In this document: piece after piece, positions 1 to 12,500 of the stretch
How the letters are laid out: the number at the start of each line of letters is the position of its first letter
Position numbering within the stretch: position 1 is the stretch's first letter
Assembly: GCA_036852015.1 (NCBI GenBank)
Contig: JAANDG010000195.1
Span: forward strand, 62,001 to 126,000
DNA length: 64,000 nt
Direction: 5' to 3'
Source of the DNA: Pelodera strongyloides
Lineage: Eukaryota; Nematoda; Chromadorea; Rhabditida; Rhabditidae
Notes under the pieces: model-generated
The model's database searches: none
Told to the model about the DNA's origin: nothing
Seen by the model: only the letters and a program-made list of their open reading frames with translations
Program-made: the position numbers and the translations under genes

Positions 1-1407
1 GACCCGGTCGTCCTGGTGGACCAGGTGGGCCTGGCCGACAACATGATTGACAAGCACCAGCTCCACCTGACACTCCTGCGCCAAGGGGAGTGGCAGGTCC
101 TTCGGGACGTGGATTAATTGGTGCGCTACCTTCCATCACCATATCCTCGTTTGACTCCTTTTCGGGAGTTTCCATATTTGTGGTCGATAATGTTTCTTTT
201 TCCTCTCCTAGTTGCTGCATGGAAGTTGCAGGAGCTCTCGAAGGAGAAGCAGAATTTGCTTCTCCCGCAACACGCAGTCGTTGCTGGTAAGTATTTTCTG
301 CTGCTGAAACTGCAGCTGTTCCCACGTCGGTTGGTTTCATATCAGCAGCGCTTTCAGGTTTCGAAGCTCCCGCTACCTCGGGCTGCTCATAACTGCCCTC
401 CAAAGCGCGCTTGCCCTCAAATTTCTCAATTTTCCGGCGACGAATTACGACTCGACCGCTTCTTGATGTTGGAGTGGTTGTCGTTGTCGTTGTCGTAGAC
501 GTCGACGTATTGTTTTCATCCTCGTCGTAATAATAATACACTACTTCCTCCGTGTCATCTTCCTTTTCCGCAGGAGTTCCCGCAGTCGAAATTGATGACC
601 ACTGAAATAGTGAACACATAAGAACTACATGCAAATTTGTGCCGAAATAGCACATAATTTGCATATAATACATGGGAATGCAGTTGTTTTAGTACATCGT
701 TCGCAAAACATGTGCAATATCGTTTTAATGTCAGCACAAAGCAATTCTCAGGCTTACCGTTGTTTCTGTGGTAGAGATTCTTTCTGAAGTTGTTGTTTTT
801 CGTCGTTTTCCTACATTTTTGGCTTTCTTCATCGAAATTGTCGCACTTTTTTCCTTTAATTCTTCCACCTTTTCATTTTCATTTTCCTTTTTTAACCTTT
901 CCTCTCTTAATTTGAGAGATCGACGGAGAAGCCGTGCTAGCGTTGACTGAAGTTCCTTTAGCCGAGTTGGCTGCGCGTTGTCTTCAGCTAAAATTCACCA
1001 TTACAAAGTGCTGAAATTATGAAACATGATCTCATTTCATTCAGGCAGGCTACATTCTCTTTGGGGTTTCTTATATCGAATTGAATCTTTATCCAACGAG
1101 TTCAAGGTTTGCAGGCAAATTTCTAGTTGCAGGATAACATGAAGGTGTTTCTTATGTCACTATCATAATTTTGATGTCACTGTCATAATGTTGCATCGAT
1201 GGTGGGCCAATAAACATCATTATTAAAGAATATTGAATTATCAATTTCTACGCTACCTCTAACAACGCCGTCTGCACTCTCTCCACCATAGACAGAACGC
1301 CTCGTCCTGTTTCCAGTCACATTCGCATAATGTTCAATTCCCTCGAATATTTGAACGATTGAGTCCTGTAATCGATATTTTATCAACTTCGTAATAAAGA
1401 TGGAAAA

Positions 1408-1446
<39 letters not shown>

Positions 1447-2178
1447 GAGGAAAGGAAGAAAAGGGAGACAGAGCAAGTGAGAGTTCTTGTTCACCCACGA
1501 CATAGAAAATCAGTGTGTCTGTACTCTGTACTGTACTACTAACATTAGAATAAGAATAATAGCTGTTGCCCATTTCCATACTGTAGCGTAGCCGTAACCG
1601 TTGGGTCGAATGTTTGCACTAGTCCTCTACAGCTCTACAAGTCGACCTCTACAGACCTCTACAGCTAATTGTGATGTGTACATGACTGTAAGATGTAACC
1701 GACCGTGCAATAAGCAGTCTGCTTTCCCGTAGCAATTCGATGTTGATTTACTTGATATTTGATAAGTGGAAGGCTAATAACCAGGGAAAGGACGGCTAAG
1801 GTACCAACACACAGTGAAGAGAGAGCGGCAAGACGGTAGAATTTAATACGCTGCTGCACATTGATCTAAAACTGAGTATAACATAGACACGTATGACAAA
1901 TAACACAATATCATATGAATCGATACCCCGAAAAGGCAGCAAGTTCCCACTATGCTTGGGTTGGGATGACGAGTATGCATTTAGGGTTGTTGGCGTACAA
2001 CTGGTGAGAACAGTTGTCCAAACGCTAAGGAAAATGTGTATTCTCTTCAAACTTACATATTCTCTGAAGTTTGTCCAACTATCTTCGAGCAGTTCTTACT
2101 ATCAAAGAAACTTATAAAGAAAAGGCAAAGTTAGGAAATAACAAGTAAATAAAGAGCACTTACCTCCTCTAGCAACAT
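1..2178 (-). CDS. Cuticle collagen A, long non-collagenous N-terminus, 3' end beyond window
   Basis: Structural collagen of the nematode cuticle, secreted by the hypodermis. Model: complement(join(<1..601, 758..987, 1257..1365, 1704..1865, 2164..2178)); all junctions are GT/AG and keep frame, giving about 372 residues before the edge. The first exon is tiny (MLLEE, donor GTAAGT). The second carries a hydrophobic segment (LCVGTLAVLSLVISLPLI), the signal anchor. Exon 3 has NVTGNRTRRSVY, the homology-box/subtilisin (BLI-4 type) cleavage region with possible N-glycosylation. Exon 4 is Lys/Glu/Arg rich, likely helical. Exon 5 has acidic, Tyr-run and Thr-run segments (about 178-215), then [17 protein letters not shown] at the edge, where the Gly-X-Y domain begins after the usual cysteine cluster. 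Most cuticle collagens have about 100-120 residues before Gly-X-Y; this one has about 355, which recalls BLI-1-type collagens, but I cannot assign orthology. The donor after exon 2 (GTCGGT) is non-consensus. It lies same-strand, downstream of collagen B. Confidence 0.88.
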
Positions 2179-2616
2179 CTCAATAAATGAAAAGTGAAAA
2201 CACACTAATGGGAGGATTTAATCGTCTCGCCCTAATAGATTATGTACAGATCTCGGATCTCGATTAGTTTTACTAGTTTTCAACAGTCGAACCGCGCGCG
2301 CCAAATCCGATGCCCCATTTTGATATAATAAAAAAAGGAATTTATTCACGATAAATTCCCTTATTACTTGAAATCCACTAGCTAGACTTATTATTAGGTT
2401 GCGATGCAGTGTTTGGCCTTAGAACAAGAAAGAACTTACCGAGCAAATGTTTCTTTATGTGTGTAACATAACATAAACCTTTGTAGGTATTAAAGTTAAT
2501 GTATCGGCTGTAATTCTATGCACGATGCACAAAATCAATACCATCTTTCAGCGACAAGACACGTACAACCAGAATGCGCCAAACTTTTATTCGGGAATAA
2601 ATATCTACAAAGGCTC
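2179..2616. other. Spacer between the two collagen genes
   Basis: This holds the 3' flank of collagen B and the 5' flank of collagen A. On the minus strand an AATAAA (plus-strand TTTATT at 2586-2591) sits about 26 bases after the collagen B stop and is a good polyadenylation signal. I see no other gene here. Confidence 0.7.
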
Positions 2617-4029
2617 TTAACGACGTGATCCGTCCTCGAAGAAGATTCCTCCATCGATGGCACAGTACTTGGGGCAGATTCCCTTCTCTCCTCCGTTTCC
2701 GGACTTTCCTGGTGCTCCAGCAGTTCCAGGGTTTCCGTCGGATCCAGGCTTTCCAGCGGGTCCGGCAGGTCCAGGTGGTCCTTGCGGTCCAGGTCCCATC
2801 TGAGGTCCAGGCATACCATCGGGTCCAGGAGTTCCAGGGGGACCAGCGGGTCCCGCAGGTCCAGGTTCTCCCATGACTGGGTACCCAACCTCAGCATCAG
2901 ATCCAGGCTCACCAGCGGGTCCAGGTGCTCCAGGCATTCCAGGATTTCCACTGGGTCCCTTTGGTCCTGCGGGTCCTGGCTGTCCATCACCACCGGGTCC
3001 ACCAGGAGCACCGGGATTTCCAGAGTTTCCTGGTTGACCAGGTGGTCCTGGGGGTCCGGGTGGTCCAGCAGGGCAAGGCTTGCAGGGAGGCATAGTAATG
3101 GGTTCGCAGGGAGCTTGGGGAGCCTTTCCGGGGTTTCCAGGCATTCCGGGAGCACCGGGAATTCCGGGTTTGCCATTCTTTCCGGGTGTTCCGGCGGGTC
3201 CGGGTGGTCCGGGACGGCAGCATCCGGAGCATCCAGAACTAGCTTCTGGAGCAGCAGCAGCACCTCCGGAAACGGCGGCGGAAGCGCCTAAAATAATTTA
3301 TTTTAGTTTTGCTACCCAATCGATAAAGGAAAAGCGATGAATAAAGCATGGTATGCGAAAAGTTTTTCACAATTGGTAACGCCCGTGAAACATGTGCAGC
3401 GCGTCTTCGATGCGTAGCAACGCATTGCAAAGTATAGAAACCAGGCAAAATTAGATATTTTGAATAGATACCTTGCTGGTAGGTCTGTCTAGCGGTTCTG
3501 TTTCTGGTCACGGTGGGACCATCCTTCAGCGTGTTGACCTCAGTCCAAATATCCTTTGCGGACCCCTGAAGATAGTTTCTTAAATAAAAGGATTAACAAT
3601 GAACACAAATAAAGGAATGAGAGAGAGAGAGTGTGTGTGTGAGAGAGACAGAGATATATACAGAGAGAGAGAGAGAGAGGGAGAGAGAGAGAGATAGGGA
3701 GAGAGGTAGATTTAGAGATCCGGAAAATTATGTGAGTTTGGCATTAGAAGGAGCTGGAATCTAGACGGATATCCTAGAAATAGAGAGACACTGAGAGAGA
3801 TTTCCTGGTTGGCCTCCTTGAACGGTTGTTGTACAATTAGCAATTACCCAATTATCATTTAATTTACCTTGCAATAGATCATTTGGTCAGCGATTCCCTT
3901 CTTAGCCGCGCTCACGTAATTGTGCACCATCGGCAGTGTTACGCAGATGGAGAGCACAGCCACAGCCGAGAATGCTAACGCTGAGTAAGCGACGAAACGA
4001 TACGCCGCACAACGCTGCTGAACTTCCAT
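2617..4029 (-). CDS. Cuticle collagen B, complete, 308 aa
   Basis: Cuticle collagen that trimerises through Gly-X-Y repeats and is cross-linked in the extracellular cuticle. Model: complement(join(2617..3287, 3472..3565, 3868..4029)), phases 1 and 0 kept. Residues 1-54 ([20 protein letters not shown]...) hold a signal-anchor helix at about 13-35. Exon 2 carries [10 protein letters not shown], homology box with the Arg-rich proprotein cleavage site. Exon 3 has [16 protein letters not shown] starting the first short Gly-X-Y block, then [20 protein letters not shown] starting the main block, interrupted around [11 protein letters not shown], and the typical tail [21 protein letters not shown] ending in TAA. 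The length is normal for the family. The ATG is one base after a TATTTTCAG acceptor (4031-4040), so the mRNA is probably SL trans-spliced or has a 5' UTR intron. A TATATA stretch on the minus strand lies near 4424-4433. A specific C. elegans col ortholog cannot be chosen. Confidence 0.95.
3616..3720. repeat. GA/GT-rich microsatellite in collagen B intron 1
   Basis: Imperfect GAGAGA with a short GTGTGT block, lying in the intron between coding exons 1 and 2 of collagen B. Confidence 0.8.
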
Positions 4030-4614
4030 CCTGAAAATAGAAGTATTTTTTGGGGCATCAGATTTTCTCTGAAAACTGTATTTCCATAGCCAGGTATTTA
4101 TTTTTCGTTTGCATTTTTTTCAGTGAGGACGTCATGATCGACGAAACAAGATAATAAAATATTCTCGTCCAATAAACTATTGATGAAACGTGGAATTGAG
4201 AATTGAAAAAGTGGACCATTTTTTCTCGACGAAATTGACGAAATTTTTTGACGAAAAAGAATGATGATATAAATGTATAAATTTTGTGCGACGCGTAGAT
4301 TGTTTGCCTATGCCAAATGAGCTATTAGATAAATTCAGTGGATAATTGTAAGCTAAAGTAAAACTTGCTAGCTTTCTTACAAGTTGCATTCGAAAACTGT
4401 TGTATAATACCAAGGAAAACTTCCCTATATATACTCCCGTCGTCTAAGCAGAAACCGGTGAATGTACAAGCTTTTCAACGATAACTAAAGCAAATCCGCC
4501 AAGATTTTATCGCCATTCTAGCTTTTAGAAGCTGTAATTTCGCACGACAGTAATTTGGATAGAGCACAACACATTGTATAACATAACTGGTTGAGCATTC
4601 CATACCTTCCAAAA

Positions 4615-4936
4615 GTTATAAGCGAAATGCCGTTAGATTTTTGAGACGCACCGTGGACAACTGAATTTGTACGTATTTATGCTAATTTGCTCGAATTTGA
4701 CTCGATTTTTTTATTATAATTTATTTTTATTTGCATAAGCTGCATAAGATTGCTGGGATACTCTATGCGGTTCAAAAACCGCCTCTTTGGAAAATTTGCA
4801 TATGATAAGCAAATCCTATGTATCCTATGCTAATTTTGTACGATTGCCGTGGACGATCGTGCAAAATTTACATAGGATACATAGGATTTGCTTATCATAT
4901 GCAAATTTTCCAAGGGGCTAGCATTTCGCTTTAAAC
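4615..4936. mobile_element. Chimeric palindromic MITE (family 1 left part, family 2 right part)
   Basis: The left part (AGCGAAATGCCG, internal GACGCACCGTGG, TTTGCATAAGCTGCATAAG, GCGGTTCAAAAACCG) resembles the family 1 elements seen elsewhere in the window. From about 4785 it becomes a family 2 hairpin (CTTTGGAAAATTTGCATATG...CATATGCAAATTTTCC) and ends GCTAGCATTTCGCTTTAA. The two families are thus joined inside one element. Confidence 0.75.
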
Positions 4937-5795
4937 TACACCAAACCCAGGACTAAAAGGGTAAAATACCATTTTCGTTTCATAAAGAGCAGATTTGTAA
5001 GCCTAATTGGGTGTGTTATTTTATGTTTAAACAAGTGCTTCTTCTTGGCCTCGCCACGTCGCATTAACAACTTGAAATAAAAAACAATTGCCCAATATCC
5101 ACTTTTCTGCAGCTAACACACTGAATGAGTAACTAATAAATCGTTTAAGCTACAATAGCGTGCAGTTTATAGTAAACGCTGCCAACCTTAGTGTTTTACG
5201 GTAGGTTTAGGGTAACCTTATGGTTAGGGTAGGGTGCACGTTTACTGGAGGTAATACAGTTTTCAGAGCGTGCTTATGACTTGTTCCGCAGAGGACCTCA
5301 GCAGTGGGCGACGAGCTCCAGATGACGAATTGCTCAGTCTTCCCTGACCAAGCCTGAAGCCTGAAGCCCAATCAAGCCTGAAGCCTTCCAATAATCTGTA
5401 ATGTACTCCACAACTACATTGATAGCACAAGTATACAATAACTTCTTTATTAAATTCATTAATCGTCGATAATTCTTGACATTGTAATGATAATGGTACA
5501 CTGCATAACCGGAGGACAAAATGTTTTCATAATTATCAATTATGTTTTCATAACATAACTTGTTGCAATTTTACGGGTAAAATAAGGTAAATATATCTAG
5601 CGTAAACATTACACTTCAACCATATAAACGAAACAAATCACTTAATTATACGAAAATCTTTTTGGCAATAAGAGCAGGTATACATTTAACGCCCAAAAAA
5701 ATTTAACTTTCTTTTATGATTCACGGTAAATAATCCGCCAGCAACAGAGGTAAGCTTATCTTTGAAGATGTGTGTGGACAAGATTTATGTTAGTG

Positions 5796-5955
5796 TTAAA
5801 GCGGTATAACAAACGGTTTTTACAACCATTCTGGATGCTGTATTCCTACGTAGTATACGTAAACCGCTGCTCGCTACCCTCTAGTTATATTAATTTGCAT
5901 ACAACAAAGAGGAATACAACATACAACTCAATAGCCGGATGTTATACCGCTTTAA
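5796..5955. mobile_element. TTAA-bounded MITE, family 3
   Basis: Terminal inverted repeats TTAAAGCGGTATAAC and GTTATACCGCTTTAA bound 160 bases with no coding capacity. The flanking TTAA on each side fits a TTAA target duplication. A related right end (GGATGTTATACCGCTG on the minus strand) occurs near 30015-30030. Confidence 0.8.
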
Positions 5956-6577
5956 TTAAATAACAGTGGAAACAATGGAACAATGATCACAATTAATGAA
6001 TTTTTGACAAAGAAACATGTTGCCAAATACTATGTGTATACAGATCCGGTTGCGGATTATATATCAAGTGTGTGTGACGTTACAGAGAACGATAACTTCA
6101 CTTCGACACAATTCTTATCGAACCCACAACCGAACCGCTACAGGCAGTGTGAACAAGGGAATAGGTCCGAGTTTGGGCCTCAGCAAAATACATGGGCCTA
6201 AACCACAAAGCCTCAAAGTGGACCTTATGGTAAGACAGTAAGACTAAGCCCCATAAGCTGGGAAATACTCTATTTTTTTTTAATTAACATGACAAATTAT
6301 ACGTATAATGCAAAGAAAATGGATTCATATGCACATTGTGATATAACATAGTACAAATTACAAATACGTGGGAATCAAACAAATAATACAGAATAAGCTA
6401 CGATATTACAGTATATGTATATATATGACGCCTGGGGGGTTACGATAACTTTCAGTATTCTAAAAAGGAAAAAAAAACATGACGTGACTTTGGATAAAAT
6501 GAGGAGCCAGGAATATCGTATTTTGTAGTTTGTAGTTTGGGGCCCAAATCTATAGTTTGGAGTTGGCGGTACGCTAA

Positions 6578-9500
6578 TTAGCTCTGCTGTGAGACGACCT
6601 GGATACCAGTGAGGTCTACGTCGCCCTGGATTTGAATACCGCCGATCTCACGAGGGTCGATACGGTGAGCGTAGGAGCAGAAACGCTCACCATTGACGAT
6701 TATCTGAAATTGGTGCCTGGTATTATGTTAATTCAGAAAGCAATTGGGCTCAGCCCGCTCGGCATCCAGATTGGGGGACTTACGCTCCAGCTGAAAAAAC
6801 GTTGCATCTTTCCCAGAACCTATTTATTACATTATGCGACGGGTCAGCAGTTACTTACATTAGTGACGTTAAGGATTATCCCCAATGTTTGGCCACAGCC
6901 ACCTAGATCCTAGACTACACCAGTCTTCTAAGAGAATCCCCATGCGGTCCTTCCGAAATCCCACCCTTTTCTACTCAAAGTTTGTGATCCTGAAAGATGC
7001 ATACCTGGAATGCGTACTCCTCATTCTTGATTTCGAGATCGAAGCCCCGGTTCCTCTCGAATGGGTTCTTGCCCTCGCGCTCCTCGTTGCCCCAAGCGCC
7101 GTCGACGAGCGAATTGCGAGCGACAAACTAAAGGTTACGGTAATTATTTGGAACTGGCTCTTACCGCGCTTTCACCATTTTTTTTGTGTCTCGGCTTCTG
7201 GAAATTTTCCAAAAGGAAATTGCTTTTTTATAATACTCAAATGGAAACAACCACTTTTGGAAAATACCAGAACTCGGCACTCAAAAGAATATTGCGAAAG
7301 CGGATCAGAGGACTTTAGCAAACAGACCTTTCAAAACATTATCTGACATGCAAATTACAGTAGAGTAGTAAGTAAAAAACACAACGGCAAGCCAAATTTG
7401 TTATGTGCACAACTGAAAGGGTAAGAAATCACCGGACTTTCACGAGTTTGTAACGGGTTACGGTAACATCAACGGTACATCGAAACGCTAGTAAATATAA
7501 CGAAAGCTTAGGTGGCAGCATGCCACCAATTAAAATCAACTACTGGACCATTCGCTGACAGGTAAAAGGCAAGGGATCTACAGTTGCTTAGAGGTTTGAG
7601 TGAGCCTAGGCCCAGGCCATGCCTAATACCTAATAGTAAGGGCCTAAGTATGTCCATCACTACGCACAACATCTTAGTATTAGTATTAGTTGCATCTACA
7701 ACACCAACTAAGCGTATGGATTTTGCATTCAAGAATGATGCGCTTGCCTCTGATGAAGAAAATTCATCGTCAATTTCTTTCTAAAATTATGACTGGAATA
7801 AAGAATTCGGGTTCGGGCTACGGTAAATAAAACTAGAAAACAAAAAATCATTAGAATGTGAAGTGTATATTCTCAGACTCTCTCTCTCTCTCTTTGCCCC
7901 CCCCCTTTATTTTATATCTACCCATCTCTCTCTCTCCCCCTCTCTCTCCCCTCTCTCTCAATCTCTCTCTCGCTTCAACCTCCCTTATATACCCGACACG
8001 ACACCCAAATATTTGGAAACCATCTACGGTGGTTTCCGAATCCCAGGTTACGTTAAAGTCTACCCGGAAAGAAGTTTAATTGGTGAATAAATCCAGAACT
8101 GAACAAAAGTGCGGTTTAGTAAAAAAAAACTCAGAACAACAAAAACAACACCACACACAAATTTCAACAAGTGGAAACCTACTCCTGGACCCGTTTTGCC
8201 GCAAATAAAGATGGAGCCCTTCTAAAAGCAATTAAAAAATTCATATTTGCGGCATAGTATTTGGATAACAGACTGAAAATTATGTAAATATGTGAGGGTT
8301 TAGCCTCTGGATAACAGACTGAAGATATACAATTTGATGTAGGACCAAATTTCAGTTGAAAACTATAATAGCACCGTACAGTACCTAACTATTTATACGC
8401 GTAAAATCAGAATGAAACCTAAAAGGAAAAAAAAGGTTCACAATGCGAAACCACAAACCTTTTCGTCGAACCGGGGATTGAAATGAAGGGCGATGTCGCC
8501 GTTCTTCTTTAGAAGGTTGATGTTGAATCTGAAATTTATAAATATTCTTTTTAATATACTCATACACTCAGATCGCATAAGCTTTCGGAGTACGGCACCA
8601 AGACCGCGCAAATAACGCATGCATATGTATCGCCGCACACAACGATCGAGCGAGAACGCCGCCGCACACGCGCCAATTCGTCGCGGCGCCTTATAATTGA
8701 CCACCCACCGCTTAGCTTTCTTATCCGGGATTCCGTAAATGAGGAGAGTCTTTCCCGGAACGAGTCCGTCGCCGGCGATTCCGCTTTCGTAAGGAATTGG
8801 CTGAAAGAGTGGAAAAATAATTATAAAATTAAAGCTGTGAACAGTAATCAATTATAATTACAACGTTCTTAATTGCACACTGTGATAAAGAACTCTCATT
8901 TGTTTTTCCTTGTTCGTTCTGTTTCAGTTATAGAAAGTTATGGTTAGAAAATTGTATACTGCTAAACACACTTTTAATATACAGTAAGATAACCACATTT
9001 TCCGCCTATTTTTCTCTCTAATTCTTTATCTCTCTCTCTCTCTCACTCTCTCTCTCTCAGTAAAGCTGAACCCTAAAAGAGACGTCTAGATCCCCTGCAT
9101 CCGCACCTCGACTTGTCCTTCTCGTGCTCCTCCTGCTGCTGGTGCTTGAATCTCAAGCGCAGAAGAATATTTCTCGGGAGCATGAGAATCTCGAAGAACA
9201 TTGTGATTTGAATAAAGCCGAATGTTTTCTGTCGTCAAAATATAGCCGATAATCAGCTGTGTTTCTTGCTTGAGTGCTATGCCGTTGCTTTGGGGTACTC
9301 TATATAACCGGTCCTTCGGGGTCTCGCTGTTTGCCCGCTGACCGAACGTGCTGTTCCTTGCCATCTCTCGCTTCTATGTCGTCTCGATATTTTTCGCTCT
9401 CCTGAGCCATCTGCATCACTTGGTATCTTCCGTCACCACTCTCCATCTCCCTCCCTCTCTATTCTCTCTTCTTCCTGTCCTATCCCTTGTCCCCACTCTC

Positions 9501-12500
9501 CCTCTCTGTTGTCTCTCCCTCTCTTTATTCTCTCTATCTCTCCGCTCCGGCCTTGTTTACGTCTTGTTTTGAATGCTAGATCACGTGCCGTCCCCCCGAA
9601 ACCGATTGCAAATTTCTTGATTTTGACCTTTTATTGGATAAAGTTCCTTGGGGAGAAATGGGAACTGGGAACTGGGAGTCAACGGTAGGAATCACTACCA
9701 GTTTCTGGACTATACTTTCTAGCCCGAGCACTAGCCATATTATCAAGATCATAAAGTATGTGAAAGTGGAGCCTCGTATGCGGGTCTACGATTGAGACCA
9801 CACACGAAGTAACACGCTCATTTCTTGAGACCACACACGAAGAAATACGCCCATTTCTTGAGACCACACACGAAGAAACTCATTTCTTGAGACCACACAC
9901 GAAGAAACTCATTTCTTGAGACCACACACGAAGGAATACGCTATTTCTTGAGACCACACGCGGAGAAATAAGCTCATTTCTATGTTTACATCTTCGTTTT
10001 GTAGCACTTCAAATCAACTAGGTAACAAATGAGTTCGTCGAGGAAAATCGCTCGTCCACAGTATTCCGCCACCAGGTTCAACTCAGGGATCAACTCACGT
10101 AATACTTTCCTCCCCATTGCACATGACTGAGCGTGACGTCACCATCGATCGATAAATGAGTGACATGAGCCAGTGGAATTCGGTGGTCGAACTCCTTTAC
10201 TTGGAACTGCAATACAAGAATGAGATTAGATCAATTTCCTCAAAAGTTACAAAGTTGGGGGACCAGAATATTTGCACACCTCTTTACGTTATGCGCTAGA
10301 CATATGTAGAAACAATTATAATACGACGAAGTTGTCTACTCTGCAGATCTCTTGCCTTGACAATATATCAGTGACAACATTGAAACTATCAAAATACGTA
10401 CATCCACCAGGAGCTTTTCCATGAAAAAAATCAAGAAAACACACAGGACAGCTCCAATACTGTACATATTGGTACATCAATACAGTATATCTAGCATACT
10501 TATACAACATAATGCCTTACCCGATCCACATAGACGGTGAACTTGTTGTCGTGGGCTCTGATTCTGATGTCAAAGGGTTCGCCCTTCTTGACGGGGTTCT
10601 TCTGCCTTTCCTCCTTGCCCCACGCGCCCTTGGTGTAGGTGTTGAACACGAGCTGAATACAGTATCAATTAGGAAAGATTTGCATATTCAATATAGTTTA
10701 AAGGTAAAATCACTCAACATTGAGGTAAGAGAGAAGAGACACTGGACACGGACGATTTCGATCGTATTAAACATTTTTTGAGGTTTCAACGAATCATATG
10801 GACACCAATGCTTTTCACCGAAAGTTTGGCATATAGCGATAGAGTAAGAAGGTAAGGTAAAGGAGCCACACGTCTCTGAGAAATTAGTATAGGTTTGGCG
10901 TAGAACTTCTTTTGCAATTAGTAGTATAGAGATATAGAAATCGAGCTTTTTTTAATAAACAAGACAATTGAAGCACCACGTTTTAGTTGACGAAGTTAGA
11001 GTTTGGCATATGGCGAGAGGTGAGGAAAGCGGATTATTAGTAGTAAATGGAAGGTGGCAAAGTCTACTAATTGTTGTTTTCCCAGGGGCTCGTATTTGTT
11101 TACATTTTTTTCGCAATAGTACGATTACAGTAGGCTCAGAATTTGACTGCGAACAAAATTCAATTAGAATTAGAGGACAACGATTTCGGTGACAGGATAA
11201 CAATACAGTTTACTACAATATGGGTCGGATATACAAACCGTATCATATGTTTATTCCTGCATGCAGAGGTCGACTCCATATGCTAGTTAGCTGACCAGAA
11301 GTAAGTGTTGTCTCTCTACCTCTATTTTCCACACCACATCTGCATGTTCCCACTCTCCTTCTATGCCTACTCTATCTCTCTATTTCTCTCTCTCTCTCTC
11401 CTTCTCCCAAAGTTCCATTTCAAACTCTGAAACATGCACACATGCCTAAGATTCTGAATTTCTAAATACGCGAGAAAAAAGCATGCAAAAATAGAAAAGA
11501 AGGAAAAGAAACACTAGGGACTAAAGCAAAACACTGCACCTTTTTTCACCGCGAAGACGCTTGAAGACTTACGCGGCGCATATTACAATTAGATGAAGGC
11601 GTTCTCCCAAAATTGAACTAGACAGGGTTCTATACTGGCAGACTATGCTTAATTTTTTGTCATATCAAATTCTACACAGAATAAATTCTATTGTGCATGC
11701 ACTACTCACTTGCGTGTACTACCTGTAGTTACTCATGAATTCCAATTTTTTATCATAATGTATGCAAGCACACACACAAAATGCAGAAAGAAAATACAAA
11801 GGGTTTGACAAAGGTGGAAATTGAAAATTGTTAGTTATAAAAAAGCTACGGCCGATTCCACGAGCTTTTACAAATCATACAGGGTGCTGTTCAAGAGACG
11901 AAGACGAATTGTAATAGCACAACTAACATATCAAAATTAACATCTAATGCTCGTGGAATCGGCAAATACCGAACCAAACTTACACTGCTCAGCGGTTTTT
12001 TCGGCTGTAAAAACGTGGAAATGTTAAATTAGAGTTAAATTCGAATGTCGTGTCCTACCACACCCAGAAAATTGGCCACGGCGCCGCAAACCTGTGTGAC
12101 GCCTTTTGAGAATATGTGTGAGCGGCGACACCCTCGCACACCGATAGCTGAGTTGCAGTGCACACGAATCTAATACTTCAGAAAGCAGCCCTGAGACCCA
12201 ACAATCGTTTTTTTCTGGTAACACTCTCCCTAAAATATACTCCAAACCAAACTACTTATTAGTATATTTATTAACCTCTTGCTATTTGCTATGCTATAAG
12301 CTATAATATCCTCCATACAGCATACAGATCACCCCCTACTTATCCTATTTATTATTCTTTTATTCTTATTCTATCTTTTTTTTATTCTACCAGCCGAGTG
12401 GCCGTACGCCTACGTATGCATGACTGCGTTGTGCGTTGTATTTGTTGAGTGTTGCCATCTTTTATGAATATTTGCCTCTTTTTGCTTGACTGGAAAATAA

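Larger units (their letters stand above)
4030..6577. other. Intergenic stretch between collagen B and galectin 3' end
   Basis: AT-rich sequence with no supported gene. It holds the collagen B promoter side (4030-4450), a chimeric palindromic MITE (4615-4936) and a separate TTAA-bounded MITE (5796-5955). The remainder shows no coding signal. Confidence 0.6.

Noticed and set aside
118..498. 126-residue plus-strand open frame
   Set aside because: It lies antisense to the last visible exon of collagen A, which is open throughout in phase with the upstream exons and contains the cysteine cluster and Gly-X-Y start.
2535..3291. Long open frames on both strands over collagen B (Leu/Asp/Pro-rich and Ser/Arg-rich)
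   Set aside because: They are shadows of the Gly-X-Y coding frame, whose periodic GG/CC sequence keeps other frames open.
9780..9990. Regularly spaced repeats that could suggest a CRISPR array
   Set aside because: The units are tandem with only a few variable linker bases, in a eukaryotic intron, and there are no true spacers.
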